Shown piece by piece: positions 33,106 to 42,301 of a stretch of 64,000 bases of DNA. A model generated the notes under the pieces. It was not told the DNA's origin and ran no database searches. It worked only from the letters and a program-made list of their open reading frames with translations. The first letter of the stretch is position 1; each line of letters begins with the position of its first letter. Origin of the DNA: Ammoniphilus sp. YIM 78166 (GTDB taxonomy: Bacteria > Bacillota > Bacilli > Aneurinibacillales > RAOX-1); contig NZ_SDLR01000004.1 in assembly GCF_004522215.1 (NCBI RefSeq), forward strand, positions 877,277-941,276, in the 5' to 3' direction. Both the position numbers and the translations under genes were made by a program.

Positions 33106-34182
33106 ATGAGGAAGTTTGGAAAAGGGTTCAGCCAGGTTTTCGGGTTATGTCTTTCAGCAGCCGTCCTGTTGGTTGGCTGTGGAGGGAACACGCAGGGCAC
33201 GGCTCAGCCATCACCGAGCGCGGAGCAACCAGCAAGTGTTGAACAGCCAGCCAAGGACGCGAAGCTCATTCGGGTAAGCCATAACATGCCGACGGACAGC
33301 GGACCGGACAAGGCTGCCCATAAGTTTAAAGAAGTGGTGGAAAACAAGAGCAACGGAAGTCTTAAGGTTGAAATTTATGGTAATTCCCAGCTAGGCTCCA
33401 TGAGAGAGCAAACCGAAAGTGTTCAGATGGGTTCGATTGAGATGACGATCCAACCAATTTCTACCTTGACCCCATTCGTGAATGATCTTCAGGTAGTGGA
33501 TTTTCCTTTCCTTTGGCCAAATGAAGAGACAATGTTTAAGGTGCTCGATGGAGAAGCGGGCCAGCAGATCTTAAGCACGATGGAAGATGCAGGCTTTAAG
33601 GGTCTAGGCTTCTGGGCAAGTGGTTTCAAGGCGATTACCAGCAATAAGCAAATCCAGTCTCCTGAAGACTTGAAGGGAGTAAAAATGAGGGTTATTCCTT
33701 CTCCTCTGCTGATTGCCCAATATCAGGCTTGGGGAGCTAACCCTGTACCGGTTGATTTTGCGGAATTGTACAACTCCTTGCAGCAAGGAGTGGTAGACGG
33801 GCAAGAGAATCCGCTGGAAACTATTTTCATGCAGAAGTACTATGAAGTGCAGAAGAACCTAACCGTTGCCAACCATGGATATTTAGCCTATATCTCGACT
33901 ATGAACAAGAGCTTCTTTGACAGCCTTACTCAGGAAGAACAGCAGTTGCTAATTGAGGCGGAGAAAGAAGCAAGGGATTTGGGTAGAGATATAGCGGATC
34001 AGATGGCTTCTGAATATCTGAAGAAGTTGGAAGAAACAGGACTTCAGGTGACTGTCCTGAACAATGAACAACGGGAAGCTTTCCGCACGCTATCCCTCCC
34101 TGTTCATCAGGAGTTCAGCAAAACCGACCGTCAGAAGCAAATCCTAGAAAAGGTATACGAGGAAGTCGAAGCAGCACAATAG
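33106..34182 (+). CDS. dctP: TRAP transporter substrate-binding lipoprotein, DctP family
   Basis: A 358-residue binding protein. The lipobox LVGC gives a lipidated cysteine near residue 25. The DctP signature runs from VKMRVIPSPLLIAQYQAWG, with the conserved Arg that clamps the ligand carboxylate, to FAELYNSLQQGVVDGQENP. It works with the DctQ and DctM proteins encoded directly after it to import an organic acid with sodium. One GntR-type site covers its promoter. Confidence 0.92.
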   Translation: MRKFGKGFSQVFGLCLSAAVLLVGCGGNTQGTAQPSPSAEQPASVEQPAKDAKLIRVSHNMPTDSGPDKAAHKFKEVVENKSNGSLKVEIYGNSQLGSMREQTESVQMGSIEMTIQPISTLTPFVNDLQVVDFPFLWPNEETMFKVLDGEAGQQILSTMEDAGFKGLGFWASGFKAITSNKQIQSPEDLKGVKMRVIPSPLLIAQYQAWGANPVPVDFAELYNSLQQGVVDGQENPLETIFMQKYYEVQKNLTVANHGYLAYISTMNKSFFDSLTQEEQQLLIEAEKEARDLGRDIADQMASEYLKKLEETGLQVTVLNNEQREAFRTLSLPVHQEFSKTDRQKQILEKVYEEVEAAQ

Positions 34183-34228
34183 GATTAGCCTTCAGGAGGG
34201 TTAGTTAGAAACAATAGAGGTGACAGTC

Positions 34229-34726
34229 ATGCTGAAGGTACTTGATAAAATTGAAGATGCTTTTGTCGTTATCACCATTTTTGCAGCCACTCTTCTTGTC
34301 TTTATTAATGTGGTTTTGCGGTTGTTTGGAATGGGCACGACGTGGTCGGAGGAATTAATCCGATATTTGATTATCTGGCTTACTTTTATAGGGGCTAGCA
34401 TCTGTGTCCGAAAGGGAGAGCATGTTGGCATCGAGCTGCTGCCGGAGTTATTGCCCGACAGAATCAAAAAGTTCCTGGCCCTCATCGTAAACACGATTGT
34501 TATCCTTTTTCTTCTCTTCCTTCTTAAGTACAGTGTTGAACTCGTCCAGTTTAACCAAAAGAATGGCCAAATTGCGCCGGCTCTGGGCATTCCCATGTAT
34601 ATCATTTACCTAAGCGTTCCCATCGGCACCCTTCTTATGATGATTAGGTATGTTCATCAAGTGATCCTCTTGTTCAAAACAGGACATCCCATAACCTCTA
34701 ACCAGGATAACCAGCTGAAAGGGTGA
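34229..34726 (+). CDS. dctQ: TRAP transporter small permease, DctQ family
   Basis: A 165-residue protein with four membrane segments and the DctQ motif WSEELIRYLIIWLTFIGASI in the second. ATG 34229 follows AGAGGTG; a GTG at 34220 is in frame but overlaps that site. It pairs with the large DctM subunit. Confidence 0.9.
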   Translation: MLKVLDKIEDAFVVITIFAATLLVFINVVLRLFGMGTTWSEELIRYLIIWLTFIGASICVRKGEHVGIELLPELLPDRIKKFLALIVNTIVILFLLFLLKYSVELVQFNQKNGQIAPALGIPMYIIYLSVPIGTLLMMIRYVHQVILLFKTGHPITSNQDNQLKG

Positions 34727-34733
34727 AACGGCT

Positions 34734-36008
34734 TTGATATACTTTTTGATTTCCCTGCTTTTTGTTTTGCTGATGACCAGCGTTCCGATCTTTGCAGCGG
34801 TTTCGTTATCGAGCTTCCTAGCGATGCTGCTATTTACGGAAACGAACCCAATGATCATGGTTCAACGGTTATTTGGCGGGATAGACAAGTTCACACTAAT
34901 GTCAATGCCTTTCTTTATTCTGGCAGCTAATGCCATGGATGTCGGCGGGTTATCCACACGCATTCTAAGATGGGCAAGAGCACTTGTTGGTCATATTAGC
35001 GGAGGGGTGGCGATGACGACGCATGTGGCTTCCATGTTTTTCGGCTCCCTATCCGGATCCGCCCCAGCTACGGTCATTGCGATTGGGAAGATTATGTATC
35101 CGGAAATGCTTCGCCAAGGGTATAGCAAGCATTTTGCCAGCGGCTTGATTACCTCTACAGGCTCGGTGTCCCTGATCATACCGCCAAGCTTAACCTTGAT
35201 CATTTTTGCCACGGTGACGAATACCTCTGTGGGGGCTTTGTTTTTGGCTGGCTTGTCCGCCGGAATCGTGTTTGGAATTTTCGGTTTAGGCTACATCTGG
35301 GTGTATGCAAAAAGGAATAAGATGCCCCGCCAGACAAGAGCTACGGCTAAGGAATTATGGGAAAGCACGAGAAAAGCCGGTTGGGCGCTCATGGTTCCGA
35401 TTATCATTTTAGGCGGCATTTATTTTGGAATTTTCACAGCGACCGAAGCGGCCGGTGTATCTGCGATCTATGCCATTTTTGTCGGGATGTTCATCTATAA
35501 GGAAATAAGCTTGAAAAAGCTCTACGATCTGTGCCTATCCTCCGCGATTACCTCGGCGCAAGTAATGATCTTAATTGCCGCTGCTTCTGTATTCGGCTGG
35601 TTGCTTACGGTGGGGCAAGTTCCGCAGGCATTGGCTCAGTATTTGGCGGAGCACTTCTCGGTCACTTGGCAATTTCTTTTATTTTTGAACGTGATCTTGC
35701 TGATTGTCGGGATGTTTATGGACGGTTCGTCGGCAATTGTCATTCTGGCTCCTTTGCTGTTTCCTGCCGCAATGTCGCTTGGAGTTGACCCGGTTCACCT
35801 GGGCATCATCATGATTACCAATCTTGCCATCGGGATGTATACTCCGCCATTTGGCTTGAATATTTTTGTATCCAATAGTATTACGGGAATGAAGCTGGTA
35901 GAATCGCTGCCGGGAATTACTAGATTCCTTGCTGTTTCGTTACTAGCCCTGATCGTTATTACGTATTTTCCCGCCATCTCTACTTTCTTGCCTAAGAGCA
36001 TTTATTAG
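34734..36008 (+). CDS. dctM: TRAP transporter large permease, DctM family
   Basis: A 424-residue protein with about 12 membrane segments. Family motifs: MPFFILAANAMDVGGLSTRI near residue 57, GSLSGSAPATVIAIG near residue 100, IPPSLTLIIFATVTNTS near residue 146 and TEAAGVSAIYA near residue 235. It uses a TTG start eight bases after dctQ, behind GAAAGGG. It completes the first DctPQM system and ends its operon. Confidence 0.92.
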   Translation: MIYFLISLLFVLLMTSVPIFAAVSLSSFLAMLLFTETNPMIMVQRLFGGIDKFTLMSMPFFILAANAMDVGGLSTRILRWARALVGHISGGVAMTTHVASMFFGSLSGSAPATVIAIGKIMYPEMLRQGYSKHFASGLITSTGSVSLIIPPSLTLIIFATVTNTSVGALFLAGLSAGIVFGIFGLGYIWVYAKRNKMPRQTRATAKELWESTRKAGWALMVPIIILGGIYFGIFTATEAAGVSAIYAIFVGMFIYKEISLKKLYDLCLSSAITSAQVMILIAAASVFGWLLTVGQVPQALAQYLAEHFSVTWQFLLFLNVILLIVGMFMDGSSAIVILAPLLFPAAMSLGVDPVHLGIIMITNLAIGMYTPPFGLNIFVSNSITGMKLVESLPGITRFLAVSLLALIVITYFPAISTFLPKSIY

Positions 36009-36028
36009 CGAAGGGCATTGTCAGATCG

Positions 36029-36058
36029 GACTAAATAAAGGCGGTGGTTTGGTCTTTT
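36029..36058 (+). terminator. Probable terminator after the first TRAP operon
   Basis: GACTAAA (36029-36035) pairs with TTTGGTC (36048-36054) including one G-U pair, followed by four T. Confidence 0.5.
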
Positions 36059-36122
36059 CGGACATAGATCACGTCAAGAGTCATTTGCTATAGTTTCATT
36101 AAAAATATAGGGGGGAAATAGG

Positions 36123-37181
36123 ATGAAGAAGAATCTATCCATTCTAGCGTTGGTCACAATCGTGCTGCTTGTCATCAGCGGTTGTACGGGATCTTCAGAG
36201 AACACAGGCGGGGCTACCCCGCAAGCGGGTGGAAACAGCGGCCAGACGAACGATGAGAAGTTTACGATTAAGATCGGACATGTACTGTCAGAAGATTACC
36301 ATTATACCGATGGAGCGAAAAAATTTAAGGAATTGGTAGAGGTAAAGTCCAACGGCCGCCTCACGGTGGAAATCTATCCGAATGCCCAGTTGGGGAATGA
36401 ACGGGAGATGCTCGATGGAATGAAGCTCGGTACACTAGAAATGGGAATTATCTCTTCTGGACCCGTTTCAGGGTTTGTTCCCGAATTTGCTCTGCTGGAT
36501 TTAGGATATCTGTTTAAAGATGGTGAAACCGCCCAGAAGATTTTGTATGGTCCAATTGGAGACCAACTGAATGAAAAGATGATCCAGTCAGGGTTCAGAA
36601 GATTAGCTTATCTAGATGCCGGCTTCCGGAATGTCTACGCACAGAAGCCAATTGACAAGCCTGAAGATTTAAAAGGCTTAAAAATCAGAACCTTGGAAAC
36701 GCCAGCTCACCTGAATTTGTTCAATGCCCTAGGAGCGTCTCCTATGCCGATGGGTTATTCTGAATTGTATACTGCTCTACAGCAAGGAGTAGTAGATGCC
36801 GCTGAAAATGTACCAGAAGCCTACCAGAGCAGCCGCCATTTTGAAGTAACTAAGGTATATTCCGAAACCAAGCATGTGTACTTGACCATGATGTATCTCG
36901 TCGGCGAAAACTTCTATCAAAAGCTTCCTCAAGACTTGCAGGAAATTGTAACCGACGCTGCCTTGGAAGCGACGAAATATGAGAATGAGTTGATTAAGAA
37001 GCTTCAAACCGAGATCTATGCCGAGCTCGAGAACAATGGTATTACGGTTCACAAAGTCGAGGACTTAACGCCGTTTATCAATTTGGCGAAATCATCTTGG
37101 ACGAAGAGCGCCGAACAGGTTCAAGGCGGAAAAGAACTGCTCGAAGAAATCTTGAAAGAAGCGGGACAAACATTAAATTAG
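36123..37181 (+). CDS. dctP: TRAP transporter substrate-binding lipoprotein, DctP family (second system)
   Basis: A 352-residue binding protein with lipobox ISGC (cysteine near residue 21). The DctP core contains LKIRTLETPAHLNLFNALG with the conserved Arg, and YSELYTALQQGVVDAAENV. The final motif has Ala-Ala-Glu in place of Gly-Gln/His-Glu, so ligand preference probably differs from the first and third systems. It heads the long operon that leads into deaminase and molybdenum hydroxylase genes, so its ligand may be an N-heterocyclic acid (inference). Confidence 0.92.
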   Translation: MKKNLSILALVTIVLLVISGCTGSSENTGGATPQAGGNSGQTNDEKFTIKIGHVLSEDYHYTDGAKKFKELVEVKSNGRLTVEIYPNAQLGNEREMLDGMKLGTLEMGIISSGPVSGFVPEFALLDLGYLFKDGETAQKILYGPIGDQLNEKMIQSGFRRLAYLDAGFRNVYAQKPIDKPEDLKGLKIRTLETPAHLNLFNALGASPMPMGYSELYTALQQGVVDAAENVPEAYQSSRHFEVTKVYSETKHVYLTMMYLVGENFYQKLPQDLQEIVTDAALEATKYENELIKKLQTEIYAELENNGITVHKVEDLTPFINLAKSSWTKSAEQVQGGKELLEEILKEAGQTLN

Positions 37182-37189
37182 GAAGGGGA

Positions 37190-37223
37190 GGGGGCGGTCT
37201 TGTATCGACCCTCGCCTTTTTTT
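37190..37223 (+). terminator. Terminator-like hairpin between dctP and dctQ
   Basis: A GC-rich arm ending GGCGGTC (to 37199) pairs with GACCCTCGCC (37207-37216) with two mismatches, followed by seven T. It would allow partial termination and so excess of binding protein. Confidence 0.6.
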
Positions 37224-37242
37224 CAAAACAAAGGGGGGCAGC

Positions 37243-37719
37243 ATGATCTCTAAGCTGAAAACGATGTTTGATAAAAGCCTGGACTACTTTTCCTTTACCT
37301 TATTGATTGTATTAACGCTTGTATGTTTTTACCAGGTTGTCGCACGATACCTATTTTCCGCCCCTCCCTCCTGGAGTGAGGAACTAGCTCGCTATTTAAT
37401 GATCTGGTTGACCTTTCTCGGGGCAGCCATTGCGTTTCGAACGAACGCCCACCTAGGACTCGACTTTTTTGTTGGTCTTCTGCCAGGTAAGGGCCAAAGA
37501 TGGGTTTCTTGGATGGTCGGGGCCTTGCTCCTTGTAGTATTGGGACTGATCTTCAGTAAAGGGTTTGAAGTGGCCCAATCCATGAAAAGTCAGTTATCGC
37601 CTGCTATGCGAATCTCAATGGCCTATCCCTATATGGCTGTTCCGGTGGGCACGTTTTTGATGATGTTTGAAATGATTTGGAATTTGATCTATGCGAAACC
37701 GAAGGAAGAGGTGAACTAG
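37243..37719 (+). CDS. dctQ: TRAP transporter small permease, DctQ family (second system)
   Basis: A 158-residue protein with four membrane segments; the DctQ motif is WSEELARYLMIWLTFLGAAI. The ATG at 37243 follows AAGGGGGG. The stop codon is two bases before the start of dctM. Confidence 0.9.
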   Translation: MISKLKTMFDKSLDYFSFTLLIVLTLVCFYQVVARYLFSAPPSWSEELARYLMIWLTFLGAAIAFRTNAHLGLDFFVGLLPGKGQRWVSWMVGALLLVVLGLIFSKGFEVAQSMKSQLSPAMRISMAYPYMAVPVGTFLMMFEMIWNLIYAKPKEEVN

Positions 37720-37721
37720 GC

Positions 37722-38999
37722 ATGGGATTATTAATCCTCCTTTTCTTTATCCTGCTTGTTTTGAATATGCCTGTCGCTTTTGCCTTGGCTTCCTCGGTCA
37801 CCTTATATTTGCTGATTGATGGAAAATTTCCGCTCTTGCTGGTGGTTCAGCAGATGTTCAGCGGATTAGATAAATTTGTGTTTCTTGCCATCCCCTTCTT
37901 CATTTTATCCGGACTGATTATGCAAAGAGGAGGGATTTCCCAGCAGCTGATCCAATTTAGTTCTCTTTTATTAGATAAGATTGTTGGCGGATTGGCCATG
38001 TCTGCCTCCTTGGCTTCCATGTTTTTTGCTTCTATTTCCGGATCGGGACCGGCGACAACGGCGGCGATCGGAGGAACAATGCTACCGGAAATGGAGAAGA
38101 AAGGCTATGGAAAGGAATGGTCCGTTGCGTTCATTGCGGTCTCCGGAACGATGGGACCGATTATTCCTCCTAGTATCACGATGGTCATCTATGGGGCTAT
38201 TGCGGGCACTTCGATTGGAGCATTATTCATTGGCGGACTTTTGCCGGGCTTGTTGATCGGCCTTGCCCTGATGATATCGGCTTATTTTCGGGCTAAGAAA
38301 ATGGGAATTAAAACCGAACCACGCAAGATCGAGTGGCCTATGGTTTATGAGGCTTTTCGGAAGGCCATTTGGGCCTTATTGATGCCCGTGATTATTGTAG
38401 GAGGAATTCTGGGCGGGGTATTTACTCCAACAGAAGCGGCGGTCGTGAGTGTGGTCTATGCCTTGGTAATTTCCGGACTCGTCCAGCGAAACCTGAGCAT
38501 GAAGGACTTATCCATCATTCTAAAGGATACCGTTATCACCTCTGCCGTGATTATGATCCTTACTGCGAATGCTGCCGCCTTCGCCTGGATCTTGAGTGCC
38601 GAGCAAGGACCTCAGAAAATCATTCAGGCACTGCAAAGCATCACGGATAACAAGATTCTGATTCTGCTATTGCTTAACATTCTCTTATTGATAATTGGCT
38701 GTTTTCTAGATACCACTTCCGCTCTGATAGTAACGGTACCTACATTGCTCGTGATTGGGAAATCATTCGGCATTGATCCCTTGCATCTAGGACTGATCGT
38801 AACGACGAATCTCTCCATCGGGATGGCCACACCACCGCTGGGCTTTACCTTGTTTACCGCTTGCTCGATCGGACGTGTGTCGATTACGAAAACCATTCGG
38901 CCGATGATCCCGTTGTTAAGCGCTTGTTTGTTTGTTCTCATTTTAGTTACGTATTTCCCAGAATTATTCTTATGGCTACCTAAGCTATTACTTAATTAA
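37722..38999 (+). CDS. dctM: TRAP transporter large permease, DctM family (second system)
   Basis: A 425-residue polytopic protein with DctM motifs IPFFILSGLIMQRGGIS, ASISGSGPATTAAIGG, IPPSITMVIYGAIAGTS and TPTEAAVVSVVYA. The start is ATG 37722, with GAGGTG inside the end of dctQ. Its stop overlaps an ATG at 38999, but the following amidohydrolase more likely starts at 39020. Confidence 0.92.
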   Translation: MGLLILLFFILLVLNMPVAFALASSVTLYLLIDGKFPLLLVVQQMFSGLDKFVFLAIPFFILSGLIMQRGGISQQLIQFSSLLLDKIVGGLAMSASLASMFFASISGSGPATTAAIGGTMLPEMEKKGYGKEWSVAFIAVSGTMGPIIPPSITMVIYGAIAGTSIGALFIGGLLPGLLIGLALMISAYFRAKKMGIKTEPRKIEWPMVYEAFRKAIWALLMPVIIVGGILGGVFTPTEAAVVSVVYALVISGLVQRNLSMKDLSIILKDTVITSAVIMILTANAAAFAWILSAEQGPQKIIQALQSITDNKILILLLLNILLLIIGCFLDTTSALIVTVPTLLVIGKSFGIDPLHLGLIVTTNLSIGMATPPLGFTLFTACSIGRVSITKTIRPMIPLLSACLFVLILVTYFPELFLWLPKLLLN

Positions 39000-39019
39000 T
39001 GGAAGAAAAGGAGAATGTG

Positions 39020-40501
39020 ATGATAACCTTAATAGAAAATACAACGATTGTCACCATGGATCGGAATCGACAAGTCATTGAGAAAGGCTTCTTGCTCTTT
39101 GATACACATTCCATCCGGGAAATGGGGGCTGGGGATTACACGGGGCCGAGGGAAGGATTGACGATAGTGGATGGGAAAGACCGGATTATACTCCCAGGTC
39201 TGATTAATGCTCATACGCATTCCTATGCCAATTTGGTCAAGGGAACCACGGAAAATATACCCCTTGAAATCTGGATGCTGTACATCATGGCAGAGGGGAA
39301 GCATATGTCTCGTGAAGATCATGTGATCAGTGCAGCCTTAGGCAGTATTGAAATGCTGAAGAGCGGAACAACGACCTTTTTGGATCATTTAGCCCAGGAT
39401 TTTGAGGGGCTCTCCGCTGTTGCGGAGCAGTACCAGTCTATTGGGATCCGAGCGTTCGTGACCCCGATGTTTGGAGATCTCCCTTATGCCGACAGCTTGC
39501 CTGAGAAAATAGGCTTAGGAGGGATGGGTTCCACCTCTCACGGTCCCAAGTCCAAGACTTCCGCTTCTGCACAGGAATTAATCGATATGGTAGAAGAAGT
39601 GATTGTGAAACTCGCCAATCCGGACCGAGGCATCGGGGTTGCTGTAGGTCCCTCCGGTCCTCAGCGTTCAAGCGATGATTTATTGACTGGCTCCATGGAG
39701 CTGGCTCAAAAATATGATCTGCCTTGGCATACGCATGTGCTCGAAACGAGAGCACAGGAAGTGACCGCGCAGCGTCTCTACCAAAAAACAATGGTTGAGC
39801 ATCTAGCTGAACTAGGAATCTTGAATCGTAGAGTCTCGCTCGCGCATGGCGTATGGCTGAGCTCTCGGGATATGGAGCTGATCCGGGAGTTTGAGGCGAC
39901 GGTTGTGCATAATCCAGCAAGCAACCTCTTGCTTGGCAGCGGAGTGGCCCCCATCATCCCGATGAAAGAAGCAGGTGTTCGCTTGGCTTTAGGTACGGAT
40001 GGCTCCAACTGCTGCGGTTTCCAATCGATGTTTGAGTCCATGAAGCTTGCTGCGATCTTGAGCAATACGCATACCGCTGATTTTCAGCGTTGGATTCAAG
40101 CGGTGGATGTGCTGACCATGGCAACGCAAGGAAGTGCGGCAGCCTTAGGCATGGAGGATCAAATCGGTTCCATTGAAGCAGGAAAAAAGGCGGATCTGGT
40201 GTTCTTGGATAAGAAGTCGACCGTTTTTGTTCCCTTAAATAATCTGATCTGGCAATTAGTGTACGGGAAAGCGGACTCCTGCATCCGAGCCGTCTACGTA
40301 GGCGGGAAAAAAGTAGTGGAAGACGGTAAAGTGACGTTCGTCGATGAAGCAGCGATTTATGAAGAAGCGATGGAAAGAGGAGTTTCCCTGTTGAAGCGCT
40401 GTCAAGAGGATTACCATCAAATCAAGCAAGAAGAGCCAAAGCTCTATGAGATGCTGATGAGAATTGCTGGGCAGCCGATAAAGGGTGACGCCGTACGATG
40501 A
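39020..40501 (+). CDS. Amidohydrolase-superfamily deaminase (TrzA/AtzA or 8-oxoguanine deaminase-like)
   Basis: A 493-residue TIM-barrel hydrolase of the mononuclear-metal deaminase branch. Metal ligands: NAHTHS (about residues 57-59), LPWHTHVLE (about 235-237), SLAHGVWLS (about 276) and the catalytic Asp in LGTDGSN (about 325). This group removes amino groups from guanine, 8-oxoguanine, s-triazines and related N-heterocycles. ATG 39020 follows AAAGGAG; ATG 38999 has no site. Lying between a TRAP importer and a molybdenum hydroxylase, it probably acts on an imported heterocycle (inference). Confidence 0.8.
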   Translation: MITLIENTTIVTMDRNRQVIEKGFLLFDTHSIREMGAGDYTGPREGLTIVDGKDRIILPGLINAHTHSYANLVKGTTENIPLEIWMLYIMAEGKHMSREDHVISAALGSIEMLKSGTTTFLDHLAQDFEGLSAVAEQYQSIGIRAFVTPMFGDLPYADSLPEKIGLGGMGSTSHGPKSKTSASAQELIDMVEEVIVKLANPDRGIGVAVGPSGPQRSSDDLLTGSMELAQKYDLPWHTHVLETRAQEVTAQRLYQKTMVEHLAELGILNRRVSLAHGVWLSSRDMELIREFEATVVHNPASNLLLGSGVAPIIPMKEAGVRLALGTDGSNCCGFQSMFESMKLAAILSNTHTADFQRWIQAVDVLTMATQGSAAALGMEDQIGSIEAGKKADLVFLDKKSTVFVPLNNLIWQLVYGKADSCIRAVYVGGKKVVEDGKVTFVDEAAIYEEAMERGVSLLKRCQEDYHQIKQEEPKLYEMLMRIAGQPIKGDAVR

Positions 40502-41319
40502 ACCGGAATGAATGCTACGAGTTGCTGTTGTCAGCGATAAGCAAGAAAGAAGGAATCGCCATGATCACCATTACAAGCTGCCGCTTCAGGACTCACGGCG
40601 AATCACTGAAGGACCATGAGATTACAAGCAGTAAAGCGCTGGTATGGGACAATGGGCAGGTCGAGCTGGAAGTGGGCTTACCTGAGTTTCTCACCCCTGC
40701 GTTGGTTGATGATGCACTAAAGGCTCTTCAAGAAGGGACGTCAAAGACCTTCGTCCATCAGCAGGAGGATTGGGAGCTGGAGTATTATGTGGAGGTCTAT
40801 CCTCCGCCTCTGCACCTCATTGTGGCTGGGGCGGGGCATGTGGCCAAACCGGTCGTTCAGATCGCAAAAATGCTAGGATTTTTTGTTACGGTCATTTGCG
40901 ATCGACCGCAATATGCCAATGAAGAACAGTTTCCGTTAGCAGATGAAGTGATATGCAAGGAGTATATGGACTATTTCAGCAATCCCACCCGCTCGGCGAA
41001 GAAATATATTCTTCTGGTTACGCGCGGTCATCAATTTGATGTGATGATTTTGCGGGAGCTTATGAGCAAGTCCGCCAGCTATATTGGCATGATCGGAAGC
41101 CGCAGAAGAATATCTGGAGTATTTTCCCAGTTAAAAGCAGAGAGGCCGGAGGAATCGTTTGATCATATCTTTGCCCCAGTAGGGTTGGATATCGGGGCCC
41201 AAACTCCGGAGGAAATCGCCGTTAGCATCATGGCTGAAATCCTGAAAGTGAAGAATGAGAAGTCGGGTGTATCGTTAAGAGAAAAGGTTGGACATTTTAT
41301 CGTAAAGGCGGATGAATGA
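40498..41319 (+). CDS. XdhC-type maturation protein with Rossmann domain
   Basis: A 273-residue protein whose C-terminal half is the XdhC Rossmann domain: LHLIVAGAGHVAKPVVQIAK near residue 102, CDRPQYANEE, VTRGHQFD and ASYIGMIGSRRR near residue 196, ending with APVGLDIGAQTPEEIAVSI. XdhC proteins bind and sulfurate the molybdenum cofactor before its insertion into xanthine dehydrogenase-type enzymes. It overlaps the deaminase gene by four bases (ATGA). The CoxI/XdhC N-terminal domain is encoded separately, in the next gene. Confidence 0.82.
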   Translation: MNRNECYELLLSAISKKEGIAMITITSCRFRTHGESLKDHEITSSKALVWDNGQVELEVGLPEFLTPALVDDALKALQEGTSKTFVHQQEDWELEYYVEVYPPPLHLIVAGAGHVAKPVVQIAKMLGFFVTVICDRPQYANEEQFPLADEVICKEYMDYFSNPTRSAKKYILLVTRGHQFDVMILRELMSKSASYIGMIGSRRRISGVFSQLKAERPEESFDHIFAPVGLDIGAQTPEEIAVSIMAEILKVKNEKSGVSLREKVGHFIVKADE

Positions 41320-41654
41320 TTGGTATGTCTGAACTCGATTTGATCCAATGCATCATTAAAACCAAACAATCTTCCAAAAAAGCGGCTTTAGCGACCGTGA
41401 TCCGAACGAAAGGCTCTACCCCGCGAAAAACCGGGGCGAAGATGATTGTATTTGAAGATGGCTCCATTGTGGGAACCATTGGTGGAGGCTGTGGAGAAGG
41501 AGAAGTAATCAAAAAAGCACAAGAAGCGATCGTAAGCGGAGCTTGTATCCATCATCAAGTGGATCTTACTAAAGGACTGTTTTATGAGGATGGCGGGATC
41601 TGCGGAGGCATCCAGGATATCTTTATTGAACCACTGGTCAGGGAGAGCTTGTAG
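41316..41654 (+). CDS. XdhC/CoxI N-terminal domain protein
   Basis: A 112-residue stand-alone version of the XdhC N-terminal domain: ALATVIRTKGSTPRKTGAKM, IVGTIGGGCGEGEVIK and GGICGGIQDIFIEPL, whose cysteines are the likely cofactor-sulfur ligands. It overlaps the preceding gene by four bases, so the two halves of XdhC are made as separate but coupled chains in the reverse of the usual order. Confidence 0.82.
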   Translation: MIGMSELDLIQCIIKTKQSSKKAALATVIRTKGSTPRKTGAKMIVFEDGSIVGTIGGGCGEGEVIKKAQEAIVSGACIHHQVDLTKGLFYEDGGICGGIQDIFIEPLVRESL

Positions 41655-41655
41655 G

Positions 41656-42288
41656 GTGTGGGGGGCCATCTTGCTGGCCGCAGGAAAGTCCACTCGGATG
41701 GGTCAATTAAAAGCTCTCTTACCCTGGGGGAACACTACCCTAATTGAGTATCAAGTGCAGCAAATGAGCCGTTCCGTTATTCAACAGCTCGTCGTCGTCC
41801 TAGGCTATGAGCATCAGCGCTTGGAGCCGGTGATCAGGAAGCTCCAAACCCAGTATCGAGATCAGCTGAACATCATCATTCAGATCAACCCTGATTATGA
41901 TGAAGGTAAAACGGCATCCATCCGAGCTGGACTTGCAGGCCTGACGAGGCCAGTCAAAGCGTTAGCCATCATCGGTGTGGATCAGCCTGTTTTAGCAAAA
42001 ACCATAGATTCGCTCCTGTTAGGGGTAGGGGATAAGGGGCCCGAAATACGTATCCCGGTGTATCAGGGGAAAAGGGGTCATCCTCCTGTGTTTACCGACC
42101 GTTTCTTCCCCGAATTACGCGAGGTCAATGAGCAAACGGAAGGTTTGCGGCAGATCATGAAGAGTAATCAGGAGTATATTCAGTTGATGGAGGTTAGAGA
42201 ACCGCAGGTATTGTTGAACTTAAACCGTGAAGAAGATTACCGAAAAGCCTTGGGTATGGGGCTGGATCGGGAGGATACAGAACGCTGA
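41656..42288 (+). CDS. mocA: Molybdenum cofactor cytidylyltransferase, MocA-like
   Basis: A 210-residue nucleotidyltransferase (MobA-like fold) that joins CMP to molybdopterin, giving the MCD form used by molybdenum hydroxylases. The signature is AILLAAGKSTRMGQLKALLP at residues 4-23; NPDYDEGKTASIRAGL and GVDQPVL follow, and GKRGHPPVF near residue 135 completes the site. The only reasonable start is GTG 41656, two bases after the preceding stop codon, with GGGAGAG upstream; it directly precedes the signature. Confidence 0.85.
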   Translation: MWGAILLAAGKSTRMGQLKALLPWGNTTLIEYQVQQMSRSVIQQLVVVLGYEHQRLEPVIRKLQTQYRDQLNIIIQINPDYDEGKTASIRAGLAGLTRPVKALAIIGVDQPVLAKTIDSLLLGVGDKGPEIRIPVYQGKRGHPPVFTDRFFPELREVNEQTEGLRQIMKSNQEYIQLMEVREPQVLLNLNREEDYRKALGMGLDREDTER

Positions 42289-42301
42289 AGGAGGCAAAGG
42301 G

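Noticed and set aside
38999..39019. Alternative amidohydrolase start at ATG 38999 overlapping the dctM stop codon
   Set aside because: It has no ribosome-binding site, while ATG 39020 has AAAGGAG at good spacing and begins the conserved domain.
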